A stretch of 64,000 nucleotides of DNA from assembly GCA_024138015.1 (NCBI GenBank), contig JAMXBB010000004.1, forward strand, positions 81,131,613-81,195,612, given 5' to 3'. The notes under the pieces are model-generated. The model did no database searches. It was not told the DNA's origin and saw only the letters and a program-made list of their open reading frames with translations. This document shows positions 1 through 12,499 of this stretch, in pieces (position 1 is the first letter of the stretch; every line of letters starts with the position of its first letter). This stretch comes from Lumnitzera littorea. Taxonomy: Eukaryota > Streptophyta > Magnoliopsida > Myrtales > Combretaceae. A program made the position numbers and the translations under genes.

Positions 1-2999
1 TTGAAATGCTTTGAAAAATAAAACAAACTTAGAGTAATTAAGCAAATTTTCCTTTTCAATACTCTTTCTATAAATAAGAAGCTAACCTACCCTCCTCACT
101 TATGCAAAATTCCTAATTTACATTTAGCATATAGGAATAATATGGAATTGAATGAAATAAAATCAAGAGCAAAATGATAAGTTCATTTCCATATTTGAAA
201 GCTTCCACTAAATCATTAATTTCATTCATGTATTATGGTGGTACTTGTAAAAGTTGCCCGTAATTCACAAATAAAACAAATTTACTGTATATGTTAAAAA
301 CCTATTTTTATAAATTTATACTAACGCAGTTGGAATGAAATCAATTCTACCCTTTAAAGGTGAAATTATATTCCCTTGGAATAAGTGGTTCTAAATTTTA
401 AAAACACAATGAGAGAGGGTATAAAACTCAGAATTACAACTCCATTTCTTGCTCATTCACAAATATCAAACATGACATAAGGACTAGAAACTGAATTCCC
501 TCTCTCTCTCTTTACCCTAGTACTCTGTTACGGATAGGAATAATAATAGCAATAAATAGAAAATTACAAGTACATTTCTATTACAAAAAATGCTCTTAGC
601 AACTACTTTAGAGGAGAAATAGCAATCAAATAACAAATTGTAACAATTTGTTGTATAAAAACAAGTAATGAAGAACTAAAAGGGAAGGAGTTTACAATCC
701 AAAAAGTGGACTTTTTCCTTATGCACATTAGCTATCTCAAAATAAGCTAAACATATTGCATCTACTTTTATCGTCTTTAGCCTTCCAGCATTTGATACGT
801 CTTAACACTTTCATCATCCATTAACAATTCCTTACATAAACAAATCAAACAATTTATTAATATATCATACTAATGATACATATCTATAAGTAGATCGGCA
901 TAAAACACAAAGATCAACAAGATTAGTCAAGGAAGAGAGTAACCCAATAAGGTTCTTACTTTCGGGGGAATACAATTGAAAGAGAAAGAAAAGAGTCACT
1001 TTTGTTAAATCTTGAGTTTTCTTAAGGTTAAGAAGTGTGACTTTGGTAAAGTAGGTTGTAGCATAATGTTTGGTACTCTCATCTCAATGCTACGGACTCA
1101 AGCAAGCAATTCTTCATTCCAACTTATGTACAAGAAAGCATCAATAATGTGGAAGTCCTTTTTATTATCCACACAATGTGGAGTTCTCAACTAGTTTAGT
1201 TAAAACTTGGCCTAAAAACAAAAAAAAAAAAAAAAGAAGGAAAAAAAGAAGAAACAATTTAGTTAAAAACTTAAAGTGCAACCTTGCATGTTGCTTATTA
1301 CAACATATTCAAATCCAGCCCCTTATTACAATATATTCAAATCCAGCCCATTGTATTTCCTTCATTGAATGTTTAAATCTTAAAATCATTGAACAACAAG
1401 ATTTTAAACTCTAACATGACTAGTTTTATCTTGATTTGATATATTAGGAATACAATGTTTTTCAAAAGTTTAAACACTTGATTTTAAAGGAGGGAATCAA
1501 GCATAGTGAAGCAAACATTATAGATTAGATTTTCAATTTATCTCAATTATTTCAATTTAAAGTTTTCACATGAAGTAATGCTAAGAGTAATAAGCTAGCT
1601 ATCAAATGCTTGTTGTAACTTTTAAATGAGCTCTTATTGCTAGTTCATTGATATTGTTGGTGCATTATGGACTACTCAGTTCATAACTATGATGATTCCT
1701 ATTAATAGAATATTTTTGTCATTTTAAAAGTTTATGCTCTAAGTCTTTCCTCATTATATGATAAGTGATATTTTCTATTCTATTTATAGCTCATCTTATC
1801 GCTAATCAAAACCAATTGAATTGATGGGAGAATCTATTTTTTTATTATTATTATGAGCCCCGAGTTGAGCTTCTATATTCACGGAAGATCTAATGATTGC
1901 TTTTATCATTTAATTTTGATAAATGAATAATAATTTCTTTGAGTTTCCTATCTTTTCATCAGATTGTTTGGTTTTATTTCCATTTCAAACTTGATGCGAG
2001 CATTCAAAGTTTAAACTTATTCAACTTTTACCTAGATTAATAAATGTACCCTTTGAAGAAAATGAATGGATGGAGATTATTGAGTTATTACGTATGTAAA
2101 ATACATGTTAATTTTAACATGATTTAAGGGAGCTTACTGCAAGTTATTAGCTTTATTACTAAATATTATTAGTTATCGACTCAATTGTTTAAATGTGTAT
2201 ATATATTATTTTTTTTCATGGATAATGTAGTTCGTGAAAGAAATTGCGAAGTTCCAAAAAATTTGAGATAATAAAAATGTCTAAGTAATTAATTTTTATA
2301 GTATTAATAACGCTAATGATAAGTATGCAAAACTACACATTTATTTGAAGAATTTATCTAACAATTACATGTGATTCAATAGATTTTTGAGCAAAAGTAT
2401 ATTAATTTTCATTAAAATCACATATAATTCTTCAACACAAGTGTAATTTATATTTTTGTATTTTAATGCTCAAAAGTATATATTTAAAGAATTTAAACTT
2501 TTTATGTTTGATCTTGTAAGTCTTAAGGCTATCATATATGGTAACCCCATTCAAGAAGCTAGAAATCAAGAAAAAGAAGAAAACATCGAGCTAGAATTAT
2601 CGACTTGATAGTGTCCTTAGTTACCGTCATGCCGATAGTTGATTTTAAGAGCCAGCTTAAGCAACCATCAAGCTCGTACACTTATCAGTATCAAGAACAA
2701 AATGTTTGCAAGTATTACATAGGGTAGACTATACTAGCATAACAGTATTATCGTTATGATGGTATATTAAACCTATGAAACAAAATGCGTCATTTTATTA
2801 AAAAAAGAAGAAGAAGAGGAGCATGTATTGACATGTGTTCACCGGCTTAATAGTACTTTTGCTTGCCATCATGTCGATAATAACCTAATATGAAACCATC
2901 GTCTTCTTCATTTTATGAAGAGTTAATTTTGTATTTTCTAAGATTTAGGGTCTTGTTCCATCATTCTCTTCCTTATTTTAGGTTAGTTTTAGGATAGTT
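1..2999. other. AT-rich intergenic DNA, no gene recognised
   Basis: Both strands carry only short, compositionally driven open frames, none resembling a protein family I know. Visible structure is limited to an A-rich tract near 1218-1235, a 28-bp tandem duplication (listed separately) and scattered AT-rich runs. No LTR, coding relict or RNA gene could be supported. Confidence 0.6.
1294..1349. repeat. 28-bp tandem duplication
   Basis: Two adjacent 28-bp copies (1294-1321 and 1322-1349) differ at a single C/T position. Each ends in the motif AAATCCAGCCC. It looks like a simple local duplication. I see no function. Confidence 0.8.
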
Positions 3000-4200
3000 T
3001 TATGATTTTTATACCATTTTCTTGTATTTTCATGCTTGTAGCATAGACTTTTAATGGATTTTAGCTTTATTCAAGGTTTAGGTTTATGGATTTTCATTGC
3101 ATCCATGGAGATTATTGGGAAAATCTTGAGGAACTCCATTGTTGAAGTTAAGGAGTTTGGCTTTCTAATGTTTCTCATACTTTTTTCTATGTTTAATGCA
3201 ATGTTAATTTTCATGTTCATAAGTATTATGTGTTTAATGCTTATTCTCCATGAATATTATGAATAGTACTTATTTTACTTATGGGTAGCATGTGAACATG
3301 ATGAAGTATTTGTGGTTATTGATGTTCTTGCTTTGTAATAGTGTAAACTTGGAATTTTACTTAATTCTATAGTGTAATTAGGTATAACCTGAGTGTTGAG
3401 TTAATGTCAAGCAAGGTAATAGTTCCCACACATTAGGTCTTCCCCCTTGTTATCCTAATAGAGTCTAGATATCATAATAGGATTTTAAAACCTTGAAAAG
3501 AACCTAAGCTTTCTAATTTAATTAGGTAATTCTTCAGAATTAGGGCTCAAATCCTTATACTCACTTAGAGCTAAAATTAGTTAGAATAACAAATCAATTC
3601 TAACATAGTTATTTAATTAGTGACAGGACCTAAATAGCTAGCTAATAGTATAGATGAGAGATTGTTAATATAATGCTCCTACTACATAATAAAATTTACG
3701 AAATGAAAGTAGGATAAATTATGTGAGTGTAAGTAAAATCCATGTTTAAATTATCATAAATACTCTAATATTATGGTCACAATGATTTCAAATAATTGTT
3801 TACTTATTACTTATACATCTTTTTATAGAGAAATCAACATTTTAATACTGAGAAATTACTTCAATCTACGCTTAATTTCATTATAGTTTTTCCTTCTATT
3901 TAAGATAATTTGCATGATTTTTCCTTTGAAATTGCTGAATCGATTGTTTAGATTATAGTAGAAATAGTAGAATCTATTACTTAGTTATCTTTCTAAATTT
4001 TATTCTTTTATTCACCGCAAAATACGATCTTAGTTACTCTCCATATATTATTAATAAACTGGTACGTTTACCGTTTGTTTGTGGTTTTCACTAAATTTTA
4101 ATTATTTCTATTCACACGCGAGTCTATTGATAATATAGCATTTCACTATTTTAAAAAAGAGCAAATTCTTATTTGTGCGTGAAATTAGTGAAAGTGAGAT
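3000..4200 (+). other. possible relict of an LTR-retroelement LTR/leader
   Basis: The end of this stretch (about 4010-4150) has phrases that resemble, from memory, the end of Athila-like gypsy LTRs: a run around AATACGATCTTAGT followed by GGTACGTTTACCGT and GTTTGTGGTTTTCA. The expected primer-binding site (GGCGCC-type) is not seen downstream and no gag follows. The 70-residue hydrophobic open frame at 3054-3266 lies inside this stretch and is more likely a by-product of AT-rich LTR sequence than a gene. The assignment is tentative; it could equally be ordinary intergenic DNA. Confidence 0.25.
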
Positions 4201-4258
4201 CATGACACCAGTTAACAATTATAAAAGTTGTAAACCATAAGTCATAATATAAATAATA

Positions 4259-4611
4259 AAAAAAATGCAAATAACCCCTTAAATTTTGATTTAAATACAG
4301 ATTGATCATTAAACTTTTAGAATGTGCTATAAAATCTTTTAAATTTTGATAAATTAGTAAATAATCTCCTTATGTTTAAAATATACTTCTGAAGCTATGA
4401 TTTTGGTGTGGAAATACTCTCTTAAACTTATTAAAATATTCTTTAAGGCCTTAAACTTTAACCATAATATAATTTCTTTTCAACTAAAAAAGAAATGTCT
4501 TTTATATTACTACTTTATCAAAGTTTAGAGGGTTTTAAAGTATATTTTCGAGGTTCAAGAGGTCAATTGGCATCTAAGTCAAAGATTAAGAATGTTATTT
4601 ACAATTTTCCT
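4259..4611. mobile_element. MITE with long inverted repeats and 9-bp target duplication
   Basis: The two ends are inverted copies: the left end reads AAAATGCAAATAACCCC and the reverse complement of the right end reads AAAATTGTAAATAACATT, and similarity continues inward. Inner parts also mirror each other (about 4330-4360 versus 4510-4545), so the whole 353-bp unit could fold back. The flanks carry identical 9-bp direct repeats, TAAATAATA at 4250-4258 and 4612-4620. A 9-bp duplication and A-rich ends fit Mutator-superfamily non-autonomous elements. There is no coding capacity, so a transposase would have to come from elsewhere. Confidence 0.7.
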
Positions 4612-4620
4612 TAAATAATA

Positions 4621-6940
4621 AGATATCATATAGACATTGTTAAAAATAGTGTACCAAGTGACCAAATATTGAAATAAAATAAGAAATTTAAAAAATATAG
4701 TACTCTAATATGATATAAATATTGAAGCAAAAATCGAAAGTAAAAAATATGGAGTTCTTAAGCTCAAATTATAGACAAAAAATAAACAAATATTGGTTTC
4801 TTAAAATTTAATGCAACATCATAAAATTACTTTTCTAATTATACTTATGTTCTAAACTTTATTGAAGCCTATCCATAAAATTTTATCAAAATATGCTATA
4901 AAAAATGCATTTAAATTTTTATGTACATGTACATTATACTAAAATTCCCAAAAAAAAAAAAAAGCAAAAGAAATCAAATGACTAGTGACCAAAACAACAT
5001 TCATTTTCTTTACCTACAGTCATATTCTTAATGGACTTGCAATTAAATGCAATTATTCACCTAGAATTCAATTCCTATTACTCTTAAAAGATCTACCTAA
5101 ACCTACAATTAAGGCTACTACCTAACAATTCTGAGCTGTTATTATATTGTTGAAAACTATCCCCTTACCATTCTATACTTAGGAAAAATTACACTAGGTG
5201 CTAACATATAACTCAAAATCACAATTTTAAGCCACCATATCTCTTACTCCTTTGTCTACCATACGATAAATAATTGCTTTATTTGTATTCACTAGAAGCT
5301 CAAAAGAAGGAGCCATTATGGCTATGAAAACTTGAAAAACCAATAAGTAATCTCACTATAAGTTAAGGAGAACTCATTTCTAGAAATTTCCATTGTCTTT
5401 TATATATCTATCAAATCTTACAAGTTTCTTAAACAACTAGACCATGTATCAACACTTATGAACTGCAAAACATTTCCATATGATTCATAATCTTTATAAG
5501 TGACGAAAAACGCTTAGGTAAGCTAAGATTATGAATAGAAATAAGAAATTGGTTTAGAGATAAAGTTTAGCAAGTTAAGTAGATTTTGAGAAAGATGATG
5601 ACTATAGCTTGCCTTAGATGTTGTTAGGATCTTTTAGTGATTTGAAGTTGTCATTGAACTATAATAATGAGTATTAGTGTAATTAAAACAAATGAGAAAT
5701 AATCAAGCACTTTTATTTGTGTTATTCTACATTGGAGCTAGATGAGTAATTCTAATGAAGCTTGATGATAATTGAATGTTATATGATTTTTTAGGCATTG
5801 AAACATTTGTGAAAGCTCGATAGAAACACATTAAAGAACTATGATTGACAAAAGGCATGTAAGTTGATGAATCCTCATGCTCTGCCTAAATTTTCAACCC
5901 ATTATTCCTTCTCTATAAAAATTTGTCGAAATGCCTTGAATAAGAAACTAAACAACTTTCTCTATGCAGGAATTGCTAAGTAGTTACAGTCCAAATACCT
6001 TGAATTAAGCATTAGAATAGCCTTCTAAGTGGACCCTTACTAAGTGTAAGTGATATAGGGATCAAATTCTATATGGTCTTATTACTTAGGCTTAGACATA
6101 AAGATTACAAAACTTAGCCTACGAGTTACTCATTAAGATTTATTCAAGGCAAAGCTTAACCATTTAGATGAATACTAGATTAATTAGGAAATCTCAACAA
6201 GTCAAGACAAAGCCAAACAAGTAGTTAAGAGACTTAGAAGCATATGCAGTCAACCAATCTTAATAGGCTAAGGTCAATTATCCTATCTAGACCAAGATTG
6301 ACCAATCTTATAACTAGCTTTTGGGTGATTAGCTTGATTAACCTTAGTTGATTAGCCCTTGAGGCTCACCAACAGTCGTTCCATTTTCTATATCATTTCA
6401 TCAATTTTATGTTATTTCTTTGAACTAGTTTTCCTATATTTGCTAGGGTAAGTTTATTTACTATTTCGCCCTTGCCATGCATTAGGGTTGCGTATTTAGA
6501 CTCAATTGTAGTATTGTTTTACTCAGTATTAAAAATCTTAAATTCTATAATAGATGGATTATCTCATTCATTGATATTTAAAGTTGTTTAACAATCGAGA
6601 ATAAGCCTCGAAATGCATAAATAGAGGCCTCTTCCTCCTCCTTATTTGAGACATTTAAAGATTAAGGAAAATGCCCTTACATTGTCGTGACCTCACTTTG
6701 AAAAATCAAATTAATAATATCATCAAAGCAATAAAAAACAATTCAAAAGATTTAACAACCATTATGCACACTCATAAGCTATCGAGATTGTTTATTTCTC
6801 ATCTTATGTTACTCTCAATTACAACCTCCACGTATCATTATATCAAGACTTATCTACAGCCATTTGAAGCTTTGTATCACAAGATATACATGTGATGAGC
6901 CATCTATAGTACCACCCCCCCATTTTGCATAGGTAATATG
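4621..6940. other. AT-rich intergenic DNA, no gene recognised
   Basis: I see no protein family, LTR boundary or RNA gene. The 74-residue frame at 6671-6895 has no recognisable motif. A poly-C run lies near 6914-6920. The phrase GATTAGC and close variants recur around 6300-6370 but do not form a clean array. Confidence 0.55.
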
Positions 6941-9805
6941 TGTGAGCTTCATAATTTTACATAGTTATTTCAAATTAGTAATTTAGGGTATACGTGAAAA
7001 TTAACCAAATGGGGTAATACTTTATGTATGGATCCTAAGAGTTAGATAATGATACGTGGTAAGTTCAGATTTTAGAAATATAATAAAATAATAATATTAT
7101 AGCTAAAAATAGTTAATTTTACTAAATTATATTGTATTAAAATTTATTTGCTATAAACACATAAATTAAGTAGTAGAAATTAATCGAACTTTATAGATAA
7201 ATTATTTGAACATTAAAATTATAAAGTGACATAAAATGATATATAAAAACAGCATGTGCACTCGATATGATTATTATATATATAATTATATACCTGTAAG
7301 CTTTAAATTACCTAAAAATATGCATAATTAACCAAAAATTTATAAGGAAAATAATAAAAAATTTGTAAACCATCAGAATTTCAATGTATTAGGCATGAAA
7401 CATCTGTAAGCTAGCTATTGAGTAGAGAAAGAAGTATTTAGACACTTATTTAGGTTAGGATTTGTGGTATTTAAGTTCTAAGGAGAGAGAAAACCTACAT
7501 TGGACACCATGCAATCTTAGGAAATATCACCAAACCCTCTCAAATTGTACTGGTTTCAGAGTTCACATAAGTTGTATTCTATTGTAGGAAATGATTTGGA
7601 GTTGGTTAGATTGAATGGAATTTGATGTATGCACAAATCACTTTATTATGGCTTACATGCATTAAGGTGAGGGTATGTAGATTTGGAAGAATGGATGGTA
7701 TGGTGATTATGGGTATGAACAATCGGTTGGATGATTATGTTTTGTTACACTTGTAAACCAGAGTAGGATGTTGAGGCAAGTCGCTAGGAGTAAATGCATA
7801 AATTGATTCTATTCAAGGAGTTCTTTGGATGGTTAAACTAGTAGAAAGGGGATTTAATTCCTGGTTCAAATACTTAATCAAAAGGATGGTAAAGGATTGT
7901 AATTATAATCTTGTTAAGGCCTTGTTTGAGAAGCTATTTTATAAAAGAAACATGGTTGAAATGACTTCAAAAACTTATCTAGAAGGTTGGTGGATAAAAG
8001 GACTTTAACTCTAAAAATGTAGGAGTGTCGCTTAAGGAGTTGTTTGGTAAAAGAAAAGTGATTGTATTGAGTTTAAAGACTTGATTAGAATGTTGGTTGA
8101 TTTAAAAAGCTTAGATGAAATCACTTTAGAAATGGCTTTAGAAGGTTGGTATATAAAGAGAGGGACTTAATCTTTAGTTCAAAAGGTTGATTAGAAAGTT
8201 GGATAGTAAGAGGGGTTTGACTATACCCCATCATAAGCCTATTTAGGGAATGTTTGGCAATGGAAATGTTACTCTAAATGACTTCAAGACTTGATTCAAG
8301 GGTTGGTTAAGGTGAAATGCTTAGTGGAAATAACTTTTGAGTATTGTTTAGAGGGTTGATTGGAGTAAGGGTATAACTAAGATAAGTTTAGAGACTCAAT
8401 CGGAAGATTCTAAGATCAAGACTTGGCATTGGGCGTGTTTTCAAGACGTTATTTAGAGACTCCAGCAATAAGTTAGAACTCAATATAAAACTTATACCAC
8501 TCGCTAGAGATAAGTCATAACTATACTTAAATCATTAAAATGAACTTATCTAACTTTATATTTAGTAAAACTAAAATGATCATATTGATTATTTTAGGGA
8601 AAATAATGAAAGCGGATAGGATTAGCTATCAAGACCATCGAGTGTCATAAGTCTAGGTGAGTGGGATCAGTACTTTACTGTACTTTAAAGTATCATTAAG
8701 AATACTTGGAGGCCTTAGTATGTGTTTTGCTTATGAGTGTAAGCTAAAAACTTATATGGATGTGTGCTCGAATATTGTATTGCTATTGTGAAGTGCTAGA
8801 TTTTATATATATTGGTTGCTTAATACTGTTGCTTGATTCTATAATATGAAATTACTTGACCATCCCAAAAACAATCTAACACAAACTTGATTTAACTTCT
8901 AATCGAACAAGCATTGTAACCTAGTAGGGGAAAACAACTAGGAAGTTAGGGCCAAACACGGACCCTCTGATGAGGATAGTAGAAATAGTCATTTTCTCAC
9001 TCTTAGTCGAACAAAGTGATAAGAGAAGAGGTCGCAGTAAGATTAGGAACAGTGGTTCAAAGGTAGTCTCAAGTAAAATGTGTTTCTCTATTACAAAAGT
9101 CTTGATTTAGTGACCAATTCATAAAGTGTGTAGTGTGAAACTCCTCTAAACTTAGATTAGAGCAGGCATAATTTCTCTTATCTAATAACAACCAGTCAAC
9201 ATCGTACAATGGTAATTACTTGAACATGCATAGCATCCAATTAACCTTGCTTGAAAATCTTGATTACTCTGTATCAGATATGTGATATTGTCTTTAGCTC
9301 ACTAACTAAGCAAGTTGTCACTCATCCTCTTATAGTTATCTTGCAAGTTTTTCAATAGATATACCAATACTACTCCAAGTTCCAAAAGTGTAGAGAACGG
9401 GGTCAGAAAGTGAGATTTAAGACTATTTGGTTAGATTCCAATTTGTTTAATAACTTCACTAACCTTTAGTAAAACTAATAGGGTCTCTTTAGGTGACTCT
9501 CTAAGTTTTATTTATTATTACTAGTATTATGTTCCGTAAACTTATGGTCTTTTATAAAGTCTTATTATGCCATTTTTTTAAAGTTTTATTTTTATAAAAC
9601 TTGTTTTCTTTTCAAGCTCTTATACCACAAAATATCTTTCAAAAGCTATTTTAGTAAGTTACACCACAAGTTAATACCAAATGAGAAGTAACCTGGATAA
9701 CTCAAAACTGTAGAGTGGTAAAGGCTAGGTGCAAATTGTATCTAAGTTAGCAACTAAAGTTGCTAGTTTCTAACTTATGATGGTTTATATGGCGGGGCTT
9801 TTATG
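6941..9805 (+). repeat. old solo-LTR-like copy of the long-LTR family (copy 2)
   Basis: This stretch can be aligned by eye with 24973-28116 in the same orientation and with the reverse complement of 14006-17048. The start TGTGAGCTTCATAATTTTAC matches the TGTAAGCCCTAAAATTCAAC start of the copy at 14006-17048 (read on its minus strand). Inner blocks match (GGAGGCCTTAGTATG near 8710; the block near 8960-9080). The end GGTTTATATGGCGGGGC near 9782 matches the GGTTTACACGGCGGGGGC end. TGTAAG starts and GGCTGTTACA ends are typical of Del/Tekay-type gypsy LTRs. No internal coding region adjoins it, so it is best read as a solo LTR or an old fragment. Target duplications are not recognisable and the exact ends are approximate. 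Confidence 0.6.
7900..8400 (+). repeat. degenerate tandem units inside copy 2
   Basis: About four to five diverged units of roughly 100-130 bp repeat the order TTGAAATGACTT, then ACTTGATTAGAAGGTTGG-like, then ATAAAAGGGACTTAA-like. They lie in a part of the LTR for which I found no clear counterpart in the other two copies, so the array probably expanded within this copy or its sublineage. Confidence 0.5.
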
Positions 9806-10487
9806 ACTCCTTAGTTTGGAGCATGACAATATGTGTGTCAATTTCTTACATGTTATTATAAATGAGTCTAATATATATTTTTAGGTAAATTATACATACC
9901 ATCCCTTAAAAATTTAGATATTGAAGGGACCTTTAACTTATTCAAGATTTAACATTTATTCCTTATAAAGCTAACATGACAATTAATTATATTTATTTTG
10001 TTAATTAATGTTTAAAAAACTCTAAAAAAGCAAAATATTAATAAAAGGAACTTGCTTGAAATTTAAAGAAATAAAAAATGGAAAATAAAAAAAAATTTGA
10101 TGTGGCTATTTTCTAACAACTATAAGGTCAATGGGCAATCAAAATTGCCATCTACCATAATGATTAGGTTACATTGATCCTTACATTGTTGGAAATTGGC
10201 CACATTAGAATTTTTCTTTTTTTTTTTGGTAATTTCTATCTTTCTTTCGTTTTTTTTTTAATGTCTTCTATAATTGAATCGTCTTTTATTGGATTTTCAA
10301 TTAATTATTTTTATTAAATTTAGTATATGTATTTAATTGTTATGTTAGCATCAAATCAACTAAATTGTATATTTAGTAATTGCTTAGATTGTTTATTTTT
10401 TGTCTGTACTTTATCTTCTCTATTCTGTTTCTAATCTATATGTGTTTGAAATCTAGTGCTTGAAGAACTATCTTATTTGTATTTTAT
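9806..10487. other. AT-rich intergenic DNA before the 10488 element
   Basis: No gene or repeat boundary is visible. T- and A-rich runs lie at about 10090-10100 and 10208-10260. The last five bases, TTTAT (10483-10487), are the left half of the imperfect target duplication of the next element. Confidence 0.5.
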
Positions 10488-11052
10488 TGTTAAGACTCAA
10501 GGACAAATATAGATCCGAAGACCTACTAAATTCAAGGACTTTGTATTAAAAACAACTAGTGAGTATAGATTGTAAAAAGAATGCTTAGTGATTGTAATAG
10601 ATCTAGTTTGTACACATTAGATAGTACATATAAAAAATATAGCAAAAAAATAGTAGATGTTAACCAATTTAACTATGAAAGTAATAAACTGTAACAATCA
10701 TATATAAGCATATTAAAGAACAAACAAGACAAGAGAGGATATGATCCCTTTACGAACAAACTGAAGTGTTAAACTTTTGAGGAGTTTCAGATCCACTCGA
10801 AGAGATCTACCTAAAATACCTACAAACATAAAGCAAGATCAAGTTAGTAACAATTTATCAGTCTAATTTGATAATAGTAATGGACAAGAGAGATAAGAGA
10901 GTTAGGGTTTCAAGAGGCTTATCTTAGAAGTCTCTAGACATGAAGAGAGAGAGAGAGAGAGTGAGGATATTTTTTATCAAAGAAAGTACTAGATATTTGG
11001 TACTTAGGGTTTACGTATGGAAGTGGGCAAGGCCTTTCTTAAGGATCTAACA
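10488..11052 (+). repeat. 5' LTR of the 10488-19192 element
   Basis: Starts TGTTAAGACTC and ends GGATCTAACA. It shares long blocks with 18667-19192, for example AGATCCGAAGAC, GAATGCTTAGTGATTGTAAT and ACTAGATATTTGGTACTTAG. It contains a (GA)n run near 10940-10961. Base differences between the two LTRs are frequent and include indels, which points to an old insertion. Confidence 0.85.
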
Positions 11053-11073
11053 TTTGGTGCTCTCATTGCCATA

Positions 11074-12053
11074 ATGAACTCTAATTCAGTTTCTATATTA
11101 GATGAGAAGATTGATTCCTTGCAAAACGGTTAATAATAATCACAAAATGATGTGAATAATAAGTTTGAGATGTTAGTACAATAGATTTTTAAGTTGCAAG
11201 CTATGATGATGGAGAAATAATTGAATTAGAGTGCTAGTGGGAGAGTTGATGGCACATCATCACCTTTAAACTATAATAATGTACCAATTGATTCTATGTT
11301 TAAGGGTATTATGCTTGAGATATTGAAGTTTAATGGCATTGATTCTGATTGTTAGATCTTTTAGACCAACCAATTTTTTGAGTTTCATCAAATTCCTGAT
11401 GCGTAGCACATCAATATTGCATCTTTTTCAATGGAGGACAAGGCATTGAGTTTTTATTAGTAGGTGCATTGTAATAAGCAGTTGTGCTCTTGGGACCAAT
11501 TTACGAGTACCTTGTAATTAAGATTCGATCTATTAGAATTTGAAGATGTGTAAGAATTATTAGCAAAAATCACTCAAAGTGGTTCAGTTGCAAATTGCTA
11601 GAGTCAATTTAAAGAATTGTCTAATAGAGTGTATGGTTCATCATAAAGTTTTTATACTAGTTGCTTTATCTTAGGCCTTAAATCTTACATTAGAAAAGAT
11701 GTTCAGATTGTTAGGCCTTCTACCATTTCTAAAGCCATTTTGCTTGCTAAAATGTATGAAACTAAATACTTAAACCATTCACCTTTTTCTTCTTCCACCA
11801 AAGCCTCTTCTGCTATTTAATTTTCTAAACCTCCATTTGACACTTCTAGATTTACTAAACCATCACTTGTCAGTTCATAAGAACCTCTTTCCAAACCTAT
11901 TTTACCCATTAAAAAAATGACACAAAAAGAGATGAATGCACAAAGGGAAAAGGGGCTATGCTATAATTGTAACAAGAAGTACCATAGGGGGAACAAGTGT
12001 AAAGCTAAGTTTTTGTTACTATTATAAGAAGACGATGAAGAACATCTAGAGAG
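11074..12053 (+). pseudogene. gag remnant of the 10488-19192 element
   Basis: The likely start ATG is at 11074, just inside the left LTR. Reading through stops gives a capsid-like region with the phrases FFEFHQIPDA and SMEDKALSFY, then a region with LAKITQSGSVAN and FILGLKSYIRKDVQ, both familiar from chromovirus gag. A zinc knuckle C-x2-C-x4-H-x4-C is intact at 11959-12000 (CYNC...H...C). The frame carries many stops, e.g. two consecutive TAG codons at 11458-11463 where the family usually has Gln-Trp. Gag would form the cytoplasmic particle that packages element RNA. This copy cannot make it. Confidence 0.75.
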
Positions 12054-12480
12054 TGTGGTTGTTGAATCTATAGAAGATTATGCTATTGAGCAAATGGAAG
12101 ACTCTATTGCTATTAGCTATCATGCTTTGTCAAGTAAGTTTATCCTTCGTAATCTTTGCTTTAAAGGTAGTATTGATGGTCAGGATGTTATGTTATTAGT
12201 AGATTTGAGTACTATACATAATTTTGTTCAAAGTTGATTGGCTAAGTGCTTAAGGGTTACTATTTTTCTATCTTCTACATTCCAAGTAATAATTGGAGAT
12301 GGTCAAAAACTGAAGTGTGAAGGCAAATGTATTCAAGGAATGGAATTTCAGGATACATTTTACACGCTACCTATTTAGGGTGTTGATGTAAATTTAGGGG
12401 TGCAATGGTTACAATCTTTGGGCCTATTACTATTGAGTATAATACTTTCACTATGACTTTTCACATTGTACAGAAGGAAG
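12054..12480 (+). pseudogene. aspartic protease remnant
   Basis: The 60-residue open frame at 12055-12237 continues from gag and ends in LLVDLSTIHNFVQS. This occupies the position of the family motif with Asp-Ser-Gly, but here the Ser and Gly are replaced (D-L-S), so the catalytic motif is broken. Further on GVDVNLGVQWLQSLG is a recognisable protease-to-RT linker phrase, preceded by an in-frame TAG where glutamine is usual. Function in the family: maturation of Gag-Pol. Confidence 0.65.
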
Positions 12481-12499
12481 TAGTTTTGAATGGACTAAG

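Noticed and set aside
3054..3266. Hydrophobic 70-residue frame as a membrane peptide gene
   Set aside because: T-rich codons alone produce such Phe/Leu/Ile-rich frames. It sits in what may be a retroelement relict and has no promoter or conserved context visible.
6671..6895. 74-residue frame as a small gene
   Set aside because: No motif, AT-rich surroundings, length within chance expectation.
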